From: JAKLFA01 sp038222225
GTDB lineage: Bacteria; Omnitrophota; Gorgyraeia; Zapsychrales; JANLHA01
Length of the DNA stretch: 64,000 bases
Assembly: GCA_038222225.1 (NCBI GenBank)
Contig: JBBRHV010000004.1
Coordinates: 1-64,000, forward strand
Direction of reading: 5' to 3'
Shown here piece by piece: positions 1 to 8,018 of the stretch (positions are counted from its first letter, which is position 1; the number at the start of each line of letters is the position of its first letter). Made by a program: the position numbers and the translations under genes. The notes under the pieces were generated by a model that did no database searches, was not told the DNA's origin, and worked only from the letters and a program-made list of their open reading frames with translations.

Positions 1-203
1 CCCTGCCCCACCAGATAACCAAAGTTGCCAACCATGTCCTGGTCGGTCCTCGGCCGATCCTCCACGTAGCCCCGCACCGTGATCCCACCTTTAACCTTCT
101 CACCTTCACTGGACGGTTCCATGTTTTTTTTCGTTGAAGCACATCCTGCGAGAAAAATAACCGCAAGGCCCACCATCAGAGTTTTTAAAATTCCTCTAGG
201 CAT
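1..203 (-). CDS. Lipoprotein, N-terminal part only (runs off the left edge)
   Basis: The first 67 codons of a minus-strand gene are visible, starting at ATG 203-201. The N-terminus is a lipoprotein signal: a few polar residues (MPRGILK), a hydrophobic stretch and the lipobox LAGC, with the acylated cysteine at about residue 21, followed by a charged linker rich in K, E and S. The start is supported by an AAGGAG ribosome-binding site 6 bases upstream that lies inside the end of aspS; the two genes overlap by 8 bases and are probably translationally coupled. The mature part begins KGGITVRGYVEDRPR and is too short to assign to a family. Envelope location follows from the lipobox; the function is unknown. 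Confidence 0.75.
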   Translation of the reverse strand, partial: MPRGILKTLMVGLAVIFLAGCASTKKNMEPSSEGEKVKGGITVRGYVEDRPRTDQDMVGNFGYLVGQ

Positions 204-1605
204 CAGAATCTCCTTTTTTCAGTGCCACAATTCCTAATTCCATCAATTGCGCATCGTCAACGACAGAAGGGGCATCCGTCATCAAACAGCTCCCTTTCTG
301 AGTTTTAGGAAACGCAATCGTATCCCGAATCGAATCCAATCCTGTTAAAATCGCTGTGATACGGTCAATCCCGTAAGCCACGCCCGCATGCGGCGGGGCC
401 CCGTATTCAAAGGCTCTTAACAAAAATCCGAAACGCTTCTCCGCTTCTTGAGAATCCAACCCAATAATGTCAAAAATCTTTTTTTGAACCTGACGGTCAT
501 GAATACGAATAGACCCGCTGCCGATCTCATTCCCATTTAAAACCAAATCATAAGAACGCGACCTCACCTTAGCATAATCACCACGCTCAAAAACATCCGC
601 ATCCTCTTTCCTGAAAGATGTGAACGGATGATGTTCGCTGTCCCATCGTTTTTCTTCCTCATTATATTTGAATAATGGGAAATCCACAACCCAAAGAAAC
701 GCAAATTCATTTTTGTCCATTTTATCCTTACGGACATCCGGTTTGTCGCAGTTGTAGTTCTTCATGGCCTCGGCATGCGTCATCCGGGGAAACGGCGTTT
801 TTAAATCGATCCCCTTGACTTCCTTGAAAACCACCTTCAGCAGCCGTTCCGTCAAATCAAAAATATCTTCTTCTTCAACAAAGGACATTTCCATATCCAG
901 CTGAGTAAATTCCGGCTGGCGGTCCGCGCGCAAATCCTCATCCCGGAAACACTTGACGATTTGATAATATTTATCCATCCCCGAAACCATCAGCATCTGT
1001 TTAAACAACTGCGGCGACTGCGGTAAAGCAAAAAACGTCCCTGGGTTCATCCGGCAAGGAACTAAAAAGTCGCGAGCCCCTTCCGGCGTGGACTTGGTTA
1101 AAACTGGCGTTTCAATATTCAGAAATCCTTCCGCATCCAAGAACCGGTGTATGCTCGCGCACAGCGCATGACGAAACTTAAGCGCGCTTGAAACCTTTTC
1201 CCTTCTTAAATCCAAATATCGATGCGTTAGACGAAGTTCTTCTCCAACATCCGCATCGCTGCCGATTTCAAACACCGGGACTTTGGAGACATTCAAAATA
1301 GTCAACGTGCTTGCGCAAATTTCAATGTCTCCGGTCGGAATTTCCAAATTGATATTCTTGGCAGACCGGCCCACAACCTCGCCACTGACCTGAATGACAT
1401 ATTCCGGCCCCAGCGTCTGAGCAATGTCATGAGCTTCTTTAGAAACCGACGGCACAAAAACAACCTGCGTGACCCCATACCGGTCCCGGACATCAATAAA
1501 AATCAGCTTCCCATGATCGCGGCGACGATGAACCCATCCGCAAAGGGTTGCTGTTTGTTTTTCATGGCTTTTACGTAATTCTCCGCATGTGTGCGTTCTC
1601 AACAT
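196..1605 (-). CDS. aspS: Aspartyl-tRNA synthetase lacking the GAD insertion domain
   Basis: Class II synthetase that attaches aspartate to tRNA-Asp (or tRNA-Asp/Asn) in the cytoplasm. Residues 1-105 are the OB-fold anticodon-binding domain. The catalytic domain shows FLNIETPVLTKSTPEGARDF (161-180), the motif 2 region FRDEDLRADRQPEFTQLD (220-237) and motif 3 around AYGIDRITAIL (410-420). Bacterial-type AspRS is normally about 590 residues; this one is 469. The missing part is precise: DKPD (287-290) is followed after 12 residues by FLWVVDFP (303-310), where the bacterial GAD domain of roughly 120 residues normally lies. Reading frame and flanking motifs are intact, so this looks like a domain deletion rather than decay. 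Start ATG has GAAGGAG upstream. Neighbour hisS ends 61 bases upstream, so a synthetase pair is likely. Confidence 0.95.
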   Translation of the reverse strand: MLRTHTCGELRKSHEKQTATLCGWVHRRRDHGKLIFIDVRDRYGVTQVVFVPSVSKEAHDIAQTLGPEYVIQVSGEVVGRSAKNINLEIPTGDIEICASTLTILNVSKVPVFEIGSDADVGEELRLTHRYLDLRREKVSSALKFRHALCASIHRFLDAEGFLNIETPVLTKSTPEGARDFLVPCRMNPGTFFALPQSPQLFKQMLMVSGMDKYYQIVKCFRDEDLRADRQPEFTQLDMEMSFVEEEDIFDLTERLLKVVFKEVKGIDLKTPFPRMTHAEAMKNYNCDKPDVRKDKMDKNEFAFLWVVDFPLFKYNEEEKRWDSEHHPFTSFRKEDADVFERGDYAKVRSRSYDLVLNGNEIGSGSIRIHDRQVQKKIFDIIGLDSQEAEKRFGFLLRAFEYGAPPHAGVAYGIDRITAILTGLDSIRDTIAFPKTQKGSCLMTDAPSVVDDAQLMELGIVALKKGDSDA

Positions 1606-1666
1606 CCCGACTCCTTCTCTATATATATTCCACTTATTCTTCTGAATTTAATGTTTCTATTATATG

Positions 1667-2977
1667 CTATTTTACTAATTTATTCCCCTGAATTTTACAA
1701 ACAATCTCCGCAACAGCATCTAGACCAAATCTCTCCTGCGTGCCTTGCTGCATGTCCTTCAACGCGATCTCTCCGCTTTTCAATTCTTCTTCCCCCAGGA
1801 TCAGCACAAAACGGGCCTTCGCTTTATCAGCCTGGCGCATCTGGCTTTTCATAGATCCCAAACGGAAATTCATGTCCGCAGAAACACCCCGAGCCCGTAA
1901 ATCCTGTAAAAGCTTAAACGCCTTTGAAAGACCCTGCTCATCCAAACAGACCATAAATGTATCCAACCCCTGCTGAAGTTCCTTTTTGTCCTGAGCCCCT
2001 GCCAAAAGAATGCGCTCCATGCCTAAAGCAAATCCGACCGCATCAACCGCCGGACCGCCCAATTGCTCAACCAAATTATTGTAACGGCCGCCGGCACCGA
2101 CAGCATCCTGGCTTCCTAAACGGGGGCAAGAAAACTCAAACACCGTATGCGTATAATAATCCAATCCGCGAACCAATTTAGGATCTTCGACATAGGCGAT
2201 CCCTAAACCCTCTAAAGCTTCTTTCACCCGCACATAATAATAACGGCTCTCTTCTGATATATAACTGTAATCCAACTGTAGCTTGGCTAACGCCTTACGG
2301 CACCCTTCGTTCTTGCAATCCAGCACACGGAAAATATTTCGCTCAAAGCGGCTGTTGCAATCCGGGCACAACTGGGATATTTCAGAGGCCAATTGCTTTT
2401 TTAAATATTCCGCAAACGCATCCTTATCCTGAGCAGTTCCAAGGGTGTTAATCTTTAAGACAGTATCCGTGACTCCCAAGGCACCCAGCAGGCTTGAACT
2501 CAAAGCGATCACTTCCGCATCCAAAAAGGGCGAAGATGACTCCGGCCCAATCGCCTCAACCCCGATCTGATGAAACTGACGCAACCGCCCCTTTTGCGGC
2601 CGCTCCCCGCGGAACATCGGGCCAATGTAAAAAAGCTTTGATATTCTTTCTTTTTTGTCTAAACGATTCTGGATATAACTGCGGACAATAGAGGCTGTCC
2701 CTTCCGGGCGCAAGGACAATGAAATGGCTTTGGATCCTTCATCCCGTGCCGCTTCAGCTTGAGCTGCAAGGTTCAGCATCTGCTTTTGGACAATATCTGA
2801 CGTTTGGCCGACCGAACGGGCAAAAAGCTCTGTCTCCTCAAAGAAAGGCGTACGTATTTCCTGATATCCGTAAGAAGAGATGATCTTTCGGGTTTGGCAT
2901 TCCATCTCCTGCCATAATAATGCCTCTTCAGGCAAAATATCCGCTGTCCCGCGCGGCACTGAAATAAATTGACTCAT
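1667..2977 (-). CDS. hisS: Histidyl-tRNA synthetase
   Basis: Class II HisRS, 436 residues, the usual length. Visible are the N-terminal RGTADILPEE, motif 2 with FRGERPQKGRLRQFHQIGVE (about 122-141), the histidine-binding signature LVRGLDYYTHTVFEF (about 263-277), the glycine-rich AVGAGGRYNNLV and the motif 3 region VGFALGMERIL. The C-terminal about 95 residues form the anticodon-binding domain. It charges tRNA-His in the cytoplasm. It sits between the HU gene and aspS on the same strand; hisS-aspS pairing is common in bacteria. A GAGGGG sequence lies just upstream of the ATG. Confidence 0.97.
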   Translation of the reverse strand: MSQFISVPRGTADILPEEALLWQEMECQTRKIISSYGYQEIRTPFFEETELFARSVGQTSDIVQKQMLNLAAQAEAARDEGSKAISLSLRPEGTASIVRSYIQNRLDKKERISKLFYIGPMFRGERPQKGRLRQFHQIGVEAIGPESSSPFLDAEVIALSSSLLGALGVTDTVLKINTLGTAQDKDAFAEYLKKQLASEISQLCPDCNSRFERNIFRVLDCKNEGCRKALAKLQLDYSYISEESRYYYVRVKEALEGLGIAYVEDPKLVRGLDYYTHTVFEFSCPRLGSQDAVGAGGRYNNLVEQLGGPAVDAVGFALGMERILLAGAQDKKELQQGLDTFMVCLDEQGLSKAFKLLQDLRARGVSADMNFRLGSMKSQMRQADKAKARFVLILGEEELKSGEIALKDMQQGTQERFGLDAVAEIVCKIQGNKLVK

Positions 2978-2996
2978 AGCCCCTCATTTAATCTGA

Positions 2997-3025
2997 AAGG
3001 CGGAGGGGTATGTGTCCTCCGCCTT
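2997..3025 (-). terminator. Stem-loop between the HU gene and hisS, possible terminator
   Basis: Perfect 10-bp stem AAGGCGGAGG / CCTCCGCCTT with a 9-base loop, located after the HU stop and before the hisS start. On the minus strand it is followed only by a short T run (TTTCAG), so termination may be weak or the hairpin may protect the HU mRNA end. Confidence 0.5.
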
Positions 3026-3085
3026 CTAGACTCTATAGACCATAACCATAAAATCTCTAAACCTATTTCCAAAAAGAGCTTATGG

Positions 3086-3358
3086 CTATTTAATTTTTTG
3101 TTTCATTTCAAGACCAGGCTTGAACACAACCACTTTTCGTGGCGGGACAGGAACGCTGTCTCCAGTTCGAGGATTTCGTCCAAATCGCGCTTTTCGCTCT
3201 TTGATCTTAAAGACGCCGAAATTGCGCAACTCCACTTTTTCATTTCGAATCAAACTCTCGACAATCACATCAAAAGTGGCTTGAACAATGGTCTTAACAT
3301 CCACTTGCTTAATTCCGGTTGCATCCGTGATTTTAAGCACAATGTCTTTTTTGGTCAT
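3086..3358 (-). CDS. HU/IHF-family DNA-binding protein
   Basis: Small basic nucleoid protein of 90 residues. The start is set at the ATG of MTKKDIVLKI, which has a GGGGAGGTG ribosome-binding site 6-7 bases upstream; a longer reading would add 13 residues across that site. The family signature appears at FGVFKIKERKARFGRNP followed by TGD and the beta-arm region ending in VVFKPG. It presumably bends DNA as a homo- or heterodimer. The NPRTGD arm is compatible with either HU or IHF, so a specific symbol is not given. It has its own strong promoter (3385-3413) and a downstream stem-loop, suggesting a highly expressed single-gene unit. Confidence 0.93.
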   Translation of the reverse strand: MTKKDIVLKITDATGIKQVDVKTIVQATFDVIVESLIRNEKVELRNFGVFKIKERKARFGRNPRTGDSVPVPPRKVVVFKPGLEMKQKIK

Positions 3359-3384
3359 GAGATTCACCTCCCCTTGTCGTAAAT

Positions 3385-3413
3385 ATCGTATCAACAAGGG
3401 TTTACGGTGTCAA
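3385..3413 (-). promoter_or_regulatory. Sigma70-type promoter of the HU gene
   Basis: Minus strand: a perfect -35 TTGACA (3408-3413), 17-base spacer and -10 TACGAT (3385-3390), about 30 bases upstream of the HU start codon. Nothing else nearby competes for it. Confidence 0.75.
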
Positions 3414-3502
3414 GCATTTTTTAAAAGAGCTGTTCCCTAAAATTCTGCGGTTTTCTGCTAAATATTTGCTTCCAATATACAATATTTATAATAATTCTAC
3501 TA

Positions 3503-4387
3503 TTAAGGCTCCATCACTCTCACAAGCGGAATCCCGTTATCTCCGGATGGAATATAAACCGTTGTATGATTCGGGCTATTGGCCATCTGCATCTGGGCTT
3601 GAATTGCCTCATGCTGTAAATAGGCCTGCGTCAATGTCTCATTAATAATCTCCTGGGCCTTAGAAATCCCTTCTGCCTCGATCACTCGCCGTTCAGCCTC
3701 TTGGCGTTCCTTCTGCAAAACAAATTTCATCTGCTCCGATTCCTGCTCAGCCTTCAATTTCATTTCAATCGCGTGCCCGACAGTCGGCGGAAGTTGAATC
3801 TCACGCAACAGAACATTTTCCAATACGATGCCACGAGTTTCCAATAATCCTTTGAGGTCTTGAAAGATACTCGAAGAGATCTCATCCCGGCTGGAGGTGT
3901 AAAGCCCTTTGGCTTCATAGTTAACAGTTACCCCTCGACTCGCAGAACGAAACTGCGGAAGCAAAACAATATTGCGGTAATTTTCACCCACGGTCTTATA
4001 AATGTCCGCGGCCTGATTTGCCTGAACACGATAAAGGATCGAGACATCCAGTTTAATGGTCAGCCCTTCCTTAGATGGAACCACCATAACCTCTTTGACT
4101 TCTTCGGTTTTTGTATTAAAAATGATCATTTTTGCAAACGGATTCACCAAATTCAAACCCGGCATCCGTTCTTCTTCAGAAACTTTACCGAACAAATCAA
4201 CGATCCCCACTGTACCGGCCGGCACAATGCGGATGAAACTAAACAAGATCAAAAAAGCCGCAACCACGATAAAAACTGAACCAATAACATTGGTGCTTTT
4301 GTCATAATCCTTATGCTGCATACGGCTTGTGACAAGACCGATCCCGAAGATTAATGCGATGATTCCAAAAATAAAATTCCCGTGCAT
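3503..4387 (-). CDS. SPFH/prohibitin-family membrane protein
   Basis: 294 residues. Two hydrophobic segments near the N-terminus (about 4-20 and 34-54) precede an SPFH/band-7 domain (about 55-220: IVPAGTVGIVDLFGKV, then PGLNLVNPFAK) and a charged coiled-coil stretch rich in E, Q, K and R (about 210-260). This is the layout of prohibitin-like proteins that form membrane-bound rings or scaffolds, often controlling FtsH-type proteases; no protease gene lies beside it here. GGGAGG lies just before the ATG, and a TTGAAT/TAGAAT promoter is visible upstream. The precise role is not predictable from sequence. Confidence 0.85.
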   Translation of the reverse strand: MHGNFIFGIIALIFGIGLVTSRMQHKDYDKSTNVIGSVFIVVAAFLILFSFIRIVPAGTVGIVDLFGKVSEEERMPGLNLVNPFAKMIIFNTKTEEVKEVMVVPSKEGLTIKLDVSILYRVQANQAADIYKTVGENYRNIVLLPQFRSASRGVTVNYEAKGLYTSSRDEISSSIFQDLKGLLETRGIVLENVLLREIQLPPTVGHAIEMKLKAEQESEQMKFVLQKERQEAERRVIEAEGISKAQEIINETLTQAYLQHEAIQAQMQMANSPNHTTVYIPSGDNGIPLVRVMEP

Positions 4388-4417
4388 ATGCCCTCCCTTT
4401 TCTTAACGATTTACCAC

Positions 4418-4446
4418 ATTCTATAAATACGCCATCTGAAATTCAA
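4418..4446 (-). promoter_or_regulatory. Probable promoter of the SPFH gene
   Basis: Minus strand -35 TTGAAT (4441-4446), 17-base spacer, -10 TAGAAT (4418-4423), in the 101-base gap between dnaE and the SPFH gene. Four and five of six consensus positions match. Confidence 0.55.
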
Positions 4447-4488
4447 TTATAAAATCTGCTGTTTTTTGCAAGCGATCTTTAGGACCTT

Positions 4489-7400
4489 TTAAGAAAGCGT
4501 CAACGCAAAATTATCTTCTCCCACCATTTCCTTTATATCATTCAAAAGCATCTCACTGGGATGCACATAAAGATCTTTACCTACTAGAATTTGAACGCTT
4601 TTATACTTCTGGGTATCTAACTGCAGATAAATCGGGACATTTCCGGGAAATTGAAGCAGCTTTTTCTTAAATCGCTTTAAAGCCTCTTGATCCATGCTAA
4701 CCAAATTCACCCGCAACGCCTTGATCGTGTCATAAATCTCAGAGATCGGCCGAATGTCATCGCACAAAATATTGGCGGCCCCCTCCCGAATCGAAACCTT
4801 TCCCATAATAATCACAACCTGACCGGCTAGAATCTTCTCCGCCACTTTCTGGTATATGGAAGGAAACACCACGCTTTCCGTCTGCCCATGCATATCCTCA
4901 ACCGTTAAAATGGCCATCCGTTCACCGGTTCTACGGGTGACTGTCAATTTAATGCCTGTAATAATGGCAATCATTTTTGCGGCTGACCCATCCCCCAAAC
5001 GAACCAGACTCTGAGTCGAACAATTCGCAAACTTCTTGATCTCAAACTTGTACTGTTCAAGGGGATGCCCTGAAATATAAAATCCCAAAATTTCTTTTTC
5101 ATAGGCCAATTTCTGATTCTGCGGCCAATCCGGAAGATCTGGCAGCGCTTCAATACCGTTCTTAAATCCAGACTCTTCCAGGCCAGTGTCAAAGAGAGAA
5201 AGCTGCCCGGAAACACGTTCCCGCTGGCGGCTGCCGCCGCGGTCCAAAGCATTATTGCTGACTGCCATGAGCTGGGGACGATTCGCGCCGAAACAATCCA
5301 ATGCCCCGCATTTGATCAAACTTTCCAAAACTTTACGATTCATCAGCCTCAAATCAACACGTTCACATAAATCAAAGATCGACTTAAAAAGTCCGCCCTC
5401 CTGCCGCTGGGCAACAATGGATTCAATCGCCAATGACCCGATATTTTTAACAGCCAGCAGCCCAAACCTCAAACGTTTGTTGTCGATAACGCTGAATTCC
5501 AAAAGGCTCTCATTGATATTCGGCGGCAAAACCGCAACGCCCATATGCTCGCATTCTTTGACGTATTCCACCACCTTTTCGCTATTATCGCGTTCGCAAG
5601 TTAAAAGCGCGCACATAAACTCAACCGGATAGTTGGCTTTCATATAGGCGGTCTGATAGGAAACCAGCGCATAGGCAGCCGAATGGCTTTTATTAAACCC
5701 GTACCCGGAAAAATAATCGATCAAATCAAACAGGCGGTTGGCCTCGCCCTCTTCAATACTGCTATGCTCTTTGCAGCCGGCTACAAAATCCTCACGCATC
5801 TTGAGCATGACATCCACTTTTTTCTTGCTCATGGCCCGACGGAGATTATCGGCCTGGGCCATACTGAAACCCGCCAGAATACTGGCCGTCTGCATAACCT
5901 GCTCTTGATAGACAATCATACCGAAGGTCTCTTTTAAGACTGTTTCCAGCTTCGGATGCAGATATTCAACGATCGCCTCACCGCGTTTACGTTTAATATA
6001 ATCCTCCAACATGCCGCTGCCCATCGGTCCCGGACGATATAAGGCGAGAATGGAAATCAAATCCTCAAACCGTGACGGACGGCTTTTACGCAGAAGATCG
6101 CGCATCCCAGAACTTTCCAGCTGAAAAATGCCGGCCGCCTGCGCATCACACAAAAGTTCAAATGTTTTAAGATCATCCAAAGGAATCTTTTCAATATCCA
6201 CATCAATGCCGCACGTCTCTTTCACTAGACCGACAGCCTTTGAAATAACTGTGAGCGTCCTTAAGCCCAAAAAGTCCATTTTCAAAAGCCCCATCTGAGC
6301 AATCCCATCCATGGTATAACCGGTGGTGATTTGCCCATCGGATGTCCTATACAGCGGAACATACTCGGTGAGCGGCTTATCCGAAATCACAACGCCGGCA
6401 GCATGGATCGAAGCATGACGGTTGAGCCCCTCTAAAATTTGGGCCATATCGATGATGTCCTTGGCTGTTCGATCCTGTTCGCACAATTTCAGAAGCTCCG
6501 GTTCCACATCTAAAGCTTTTTCAATAGTCATCCCGATGTCCGGCGGAATGGCTTTGGCAATGCGATCCACATCATCATAAGAAACCCCCATGACGCGTCC
6601 CACATCACGCACTGCCGCCCGCGCCTTCATCTTTCCGAAGGTAATGATCTGGGCGACGTTCTTCTCCCCGTATTTTTGAGTCACGTACTCAATGACTTCC
6701 GGCCGCCGGTCGAAACAAAAATCAATGTCAATATCAGGCATCCCCGCGCGGTTCGGATTTAGAAACCGCTCAAATAACAGCCCATAACGCAAAGGATCCA
6801 GATCCGTAATTCCCAAAAGATACGAAACAATGCTTCCGGCCGCCGATCCCCGGCCCGGCCCAACCGGAATATTGCGGCTTTTGGCATAATGAACAAAATC
6901 CCAAACGATCAGAAAATAAGCCACAAAACCCATTTGTTTAATGGTCTGAAATTCATGTTCTAAACGGCTCATGACCGCAAGCGGAACAGAAGTGCCATAA
7001 CGAACCGGCAGCCCCTCCAGGCAAAGTTCCCATAAATGCTGCTCTTGAGTTTTTCCCGGCGGAGGATCAAAACGGGGTAAATGATAGGTGTCAAAATCAA
7101 ATTTTAAATTGCACTGATCGGCGATTTCAAGCGTGTTGGATAAGGCTTCCGGAACCCAGGAAAAAAGCTGCTGCATTTCCTCGGGTGATTTGAAATAAAA
7201 TTGATCCGTTGCCATGCGCATACGCTTTTCATCGCTCAAGAACGCTTGGGTCTGAATACACAAAAGCGCATCATGCGCCCGCGACTGGGACTGACCGACA
7301 TAATGCACATCATTGGTGGCTACCACAGGAATATTCAACTCTTTAGAAATACGGATCAGTCCTTCATTGACAAGCTTTTGCTGAGGGATCCCATGGTCCA

Positions 7401-7926
7401 TGAGCTCAAGATAAAAACTTCCTTTGTCGAAAATATGAAAAAGGTCATCGGCTTCCTGTACCGCCTGTTCATAATTGCCCAAACCCAACTGATAAGCGAC
7501 CTCTCCTTTTAAACAGGCCGATGTGGCAATGAGACCTTTGGCGTGACTGGCAAGCAGTTCTTTGTCAATACGGGGCTTATAATAGAATCCTTCGAGATAT
7601 CCGGCAGAGGAAAGCTGAACCAGATTTTTGTAGCCTTCATGATCCTTGCACAACAGGACCAAATGCCCGTTGCCTCCGGGCTTTCCGCTCTTTTCCAAAC
7701 GGCTGGTCTTGGCAACATACGTTTCAATGCCGATGATCGGTTTAATGCCGGATTTTGAGACGGTCTGATAGAATTCGACAGCTCCGAAAATATTACCATG
7801 ATCGGTCATGGCAAACGCCGGCATATTCATCTCAACGGCCTTTTGCGCTAAATCTTTAATGCGGCAGGCGCCGTCAAGAAGACTGTATTCCGTATGAACA
7901 TGAAGGTGTACAAAAGGATTTTTCAT
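4489..7926 (-). CDS. dnaE: DNA polymerase III alpha subunit (DnaE1 type)
   Basis: Replicative polymerase catalytic subunit, 1145 residues from the ATG chosen here; a TTG four codons upstream is also possible. The N-terminal PHP domain shows HLHVHTEYSLLDGA and MTDHGN. The palm carries the catalytic PDIDIDF motif (about 405-415), preceded by VGPGRGSAAGS and followed by the fingers and the HASIHAAGVVIS segment. Near the C-terminus there is a tandem HhH region and an OB-fold (about 980-1060). Length and domain order fit DnaE1 rather than the shorter DnaE2 or the proofreading PolC. No clear ribosome-binding site is seen. It lies downstream of guaA, separated by an inverted repeat. Confidence 0.97.
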   Translation of the reverse strand: MKNPFVHLHVHTEYSLLDGACRIKDLAQKAVEMNMPAFAMTDHGNIFGAVEFYQTVSKSGIKPIIGIETYVAKTSRLEKSGKPGGNGHLVLLCKDHEGYKNLVQLSSAGYLEGFYYKPRIDKELLASHAKGLIATSACLKGEVAYQLGLGNYEQAVQEADDLFHIFDKGSFYLELMDHGIPQQKLVNEGLIRISKELNIPVVATNDVHYVGQSQSRAHDALLCIQTQAFLSDEKRMRMATDQFYFKSPEEMQQLFSWVPEALSNTLEIADQCNLKFDFDTYHLPRFDPPPGKTQEQHLWELCLEGLPVRYGTSVPLAVMSRLEHEFQTIKQMGFVAYFLIVWDFVHYAKSRNIPVGPGRGSAAGSIVSYLLGITDLDPLRYGLLFERFLNPNRAGMPDIDIDFCFDRRPEVIEYVTQKYGEKNVAQIITFGKMKARAAVRDVGRVMGVSYDDVDRIAKAIPPDIGMTIEKALDVEPELLKLCEQDRTAKDIIDMAQILEGLNRHASIHAAGVVISDKPLTEYVPLYRTSDGQITTGYTMDGIAQMGLLKMDFLGLRTLTVISKAVGLVKETCGIDVDIEKIPLDDLKTFELLCDAQAAGIFQLESSGMRDLLRKSRPSRFEDLISILALYRPGPMGSGMLEDYIKRKRGEAIVEYLHPKLETVLKETFGMIVYQEQVMQTASILAGFSMAQADNLRRAMSKKKVDVMLKMREDFVAGCKEHSSIEEGEANRLFDLIDYFSGYGFNKSHSAAYALVSYQTAYMKANYPVEFMCALLTCERDNSEKVVEYVKECEHMGVAVLPPNINESLLEFSVIDNKRLRFGLLAVKNIGSLAIESIVAQRQEGGLFKSIFDLCERVDLRLMNRKVLESLIKCGALDCFGANRPQLMAVSNNALDRGGSRQRERVSGQLSLFDTGLEESGFKNGIEALPDLPDWPQNQKLAYEKEILGFYISGHPLEQYKFEIKKFANCSTQSLVRLGDGSAAKMIAIITGIKLTVTRRTGERMAILTVEDMHGQTESVVFPSIYQKVAEKILAGQVVIIMGKVSIREGAANILCDDIRPISEIYDTIKALRVNLVSMDQEALKRFKKKLLQFPGNVPIYLQLDTQKYKSVQILVGKDLYVHPSEMLLNDIKEMVGEDNFALTLS

Positions 7927-7949
7927 AATGAAGGGCAAAACGTAATGGA

Positions 7950-8000
7950 TGAAGCGTGAACTTGAAAAGCATTTTCCGTCTCTTCACTGTTCACGCTTCA
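7950..8000. repeat. Inverted repeat between guaA and dnaE
   Basis: Perfect 12-bp arms, TGAAGCGTGAAC at 7950-7961 and GTTCACGCTTCA at 7989-8000, separated by 27 bases. It lies just after the guaA stop and just before the dnaE start, with no T-run, so it could be an attenuating or processing hairpin rather than a terminator. Confidence 0.55.
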
Positions 8001-8018
8001 CTGCTCACTGAACTCTAT

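Noticed and set aside
2969..3382. Open frame on the plus strand across the HU gene
   Set aside because: It lies antisense to HU, crosses its promoter and ribosome-binding site, and has no recognisable family or initiation signal.
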